Origin: Bacillota bacterium
Lineage (GTDB): Bacteria; Bacillota; Clostridia; Lachnospirales; Lachnospiraceae
Reading direction: 5' to 3'
Assembly: GCA_023415655.1 (NCBI GenBank)
Contig: JAEZKD010000278.1
Span: 1 to 16,337, forward strand
Length of the DNA: 16,337 bases
Shown here: piece by piece, positions 15,091 through 16,337 of the stretch
Position numbering within the stretch: position 1 is the stretch's first letter
Layout: each line of letters starts with the position of its first letter
Notes under the pieces: model-generated
Databases searched by the model: none
Seen by the model: the letters and a program-made list of their open reading frames with translations, nothing else
Told to the model about the DNA's origin: nothing
Position numbers and translations under genes: made by a program

Positions 15091-15204
15091 TCTTTTCCTT
15101 CGTTCTCCTATACTACATGAATTAAATAGCTTCTAACAGGCAGCAAGGCAAGATGCCTTTCATATCAATCCATATTCTAGCACCATTGCCTCCTGCCGTA
15201 CCAT
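15091..15204. other. 114-base spacer with a small hairpin
   Basis: Between the two surface-protein genes. AAGGCA (15145-15150) and TGCCTT (15154-15159) form a 6-bp stem with a 3-base loop, but no T-run follows on either strand, so it does not look like a terminator. No convincing promoter was seen for the downstream BIG2 gene, which leaves read-through from the upstream surface protein as the simplest option. Confidence 0.4.
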
Positions 15205-16337
15205 CTATCGTTGATGAATCGTAATATCACCCAACTGCTCTGGTACTTTTACTGGTAAAGTGTCACTCACAAATCTTTGTCCCTCTAATGTAATTGCATC
15301 ATCTACTCGATATAATTCAGCCTTAATATTCTTTGGCAAGGTTGGCAATTGACCATTCTCATCTGGTTCTATCGTATAAATCCAAGTTCCACTGCTCACC
15401 TGTCCAAGTTCGGCATCCGTTGGCTCCTCAGCAAAGATATATTGATATCCTTCAATCACCTCATCCGTATCAGCATCGATTAAAAGAACTACATTAAATG
15501 CAGGATGCCCGCTATAATCACCAGTAACAACAATAGAACCTGCAGGAATTCTTACATCATTGACTTTATCTACAATAAGATCCTCTTTTAATATTCCAAT
15601 GCCGTTTGGCAATAACTCAATATTATCATCTGGTTGGCCAATAACATCAAGTTCATTGATACTTACGGTATTCTGACCTTTTGCTATCAGCTTGACATAA
15701 GATACTTTTTGAATGTCAACACTTGTTTGAAGCTGCGAATTCTCTTTTGTAAAATATACAGTTTCTTCCAACGCATCGTGATCAAAAGTTCCAGTTTTTA
15801 TTGAAGTCCAATTACTACCATCATTACTTACTTGGATTTCATAGTTTTGAATCGCATGTTCAATTCCTTTCGTATACTTTAAGCCAATGATTTGTGTTAC
15901 TTCTCCCAAATTTAGTACAATCTCAGCATCACTACCTTGTGTGCTACCGATATAAGTATTGGAATAATCTTGATCAATCGTATGGATAATAGCTTTGATT
16001 GGATGCACTCCACAGATGTCATCTTCAATCGCAGTATCATCCTCAGAACTCATATTTGTAGTTACACTCCACTGATCTTTATTGATACTTCCATCATGCT
16101 TTATTTTGATAGCCTCTAATTCAAACTCCTTTGTTGAATTTAAGAATTTATCATAAGCAATGATAGAGTAATTGGCCACCTGATTATTAAAATTCACCGT
16201 ATCGATATACTCGGTTGTACTTGCATCGACAAAAGCTACTGTTTCCCCGTTGCGAAGAATTTCATAGCCCAATAAACTACTTTCTTCTAACCCTTCAATT
16301 CCTAGACCTATCATGACTTGTTTTGAGTTAGCTGGAT
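15205..16337 (-). CDS. C-terminal part of a secreted multidomain protein with an F5/8 type C module (start outside window)
   Basis: The minus-strand frame is open through the right edge, so the gene begins outside the window; an ATG at 16314 is internal. Visible from N to C: a fibronectin-III-like strand-rich domain (LLGYEILRNGETVAFVDAS, then VANYSIIAYDKFLNS); an F5/8 type C (discoidin) module with QDYSNTYIGSTQGSD, EIVLNLGEVTQIIGLKYTKG, IQNYEIQVSNDGSNW and VSYVKLIAKGQNTVSINELDVIG; and a C-terminal beta domain (IPAGSIVVTGDYSGHPAFN, SSGTWIYTIEP) ending DITIHQR. F5/8C modules bind glycans on secreted glycosidases or mucin-active peptidases such as the M60 type. The catalytic part is not in view, so the enzyme class cannot be named. 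No sortase signal or dockerin is at the C-terminus. Confidence 0.85.
   Translation of the reverse strand, partial: PANSKQVMIGLGIEGLEESSLLGYEILRNGETVAFVDASTTEYIDTVNFNNQVANYSIIAYDKFLNSTKEFELEAIKIKHDGSINKDQWSVTTNMSSEDDTAIEDDICGVHPIKAIIHTIDQDYSNTYIGSTQGSDAEIVLNLGEVTQIIGLKYTKGIEHAIQNYEIQVSNDGSNWTSIKTGTFDHDALEETVYFTKENSQLQTSVDIQKVSYVKLIAKGQNTVSINELDVIGQPDDNIELLPNGIGILKEDLIVDKVNDVRIPAGSIVVTGDYSGHPAFNVVLLIDADTDEVIEGYQYIFAEEPTDAELGQVSSGTWIYTIEPDENGQLPTLPKNIKAELYRVDDAITLEGQRFVSDTLPVKVPEQLGDITIHQR

Noticed and set aside
15108..15215. Minus-strand 34-codon open stretch after the F5/8C gene, containing GGNGARIWIDMKG, as a frameshifted continuation
   Set aside because: It looks slightly protein-like, but a TGA precedes it in frame, it has no start or ribosome binding site, and 34 codons without a stop can occur by chance; a single frameshift would need support from an intact homolog.

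Overview
The window is AT-rich with closely packed Firmicutes-style genes: strong purine-rich ribosome binding sites (AAGGAGG, GGAGGT), TTG and GTG start-codon candidates, and intrinsic terminators. The protein content (CotH kinase with Met/Gly/Pro-rich repeats, EF-hand/leucine-rich-repeat secreted protein, BIG2 Ig-like and F5/8-type C surface proteins, a methyl-accepting chemotaxis protein) points to an anaerobic clostridial chromosome, most likely Lachnospiraceae of the Lachnoclostridium phytofermentans type. That placement is inferred from gene style, not from a search. No rRNA, tRNA, CRISPR array or complete mobile element was seen.

Layout from left to right. 40-420 (-) is a gene remnant with no start and an in-frame TAG, lying just behind a chemotaxis receptor gene (433-1815, -) whose outside loop is very small. 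After a 457-base non-coding stretch comes a stand-alone HHxxxDG condensation/acyltransferase-fold protein (2273-3490, +), ending in a strong hairpin terminator. It is convergent with a large HD-domain phosphohydrolase (3566-5467, -), which starts at a TTG placed exactly behind a perfect ribosome binding site.

The core of the window is 5623-11142. A minus-strand operon encodes a VTC-domain polyphosphate polymerase, a DUF4956 membrane protein and a membrane-anchored CotH-type kinase whose kinase domain is interrupted by five near-identical 17-18 residue repeats. It ends in a 15-bp-stem terminator. Divergent from it is an OmpR-type response regulator and histidine kinase pair. The 168 bases between the two start codons hold four TGAAWW hexamers spaced exactly 11 bases apart, immediately upstream of a promoter with a good -10 and a poor -35. 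This is the arrangement expected of an OmpR-family activator site. The working model is a self-activating two-component system that also switches on the polyphosphate/CotH cassette.

Downstream lies a secreted protein (11260-13065, +) made of two copies of an EF-hand-plus-leucine-rich-repeat unit, with its own consensus promoter and a 14-bp-stem bidirectional terminator shared with a short FUSC/aromatic-acid-exporter-like membrane protein (13116-13589, -). The right end holds two secreted surface proteins on the minus strand: a signal peptide / Pro-Thr linker / three BIG2 Ig-like-domain protein (13723-15090), and the C-terminal part of a larger multidomain protein with an F5/8 type C module (15205 to beyond the window edge).

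Several gene starts are given here at a site internal to the longest open frame, because the ribosome binding site, or a promoter overlapping the longer version, decides the matter. This applies to the acyltransferase, the HD protein, CotH, the response regulator and the FUSC-like protein.
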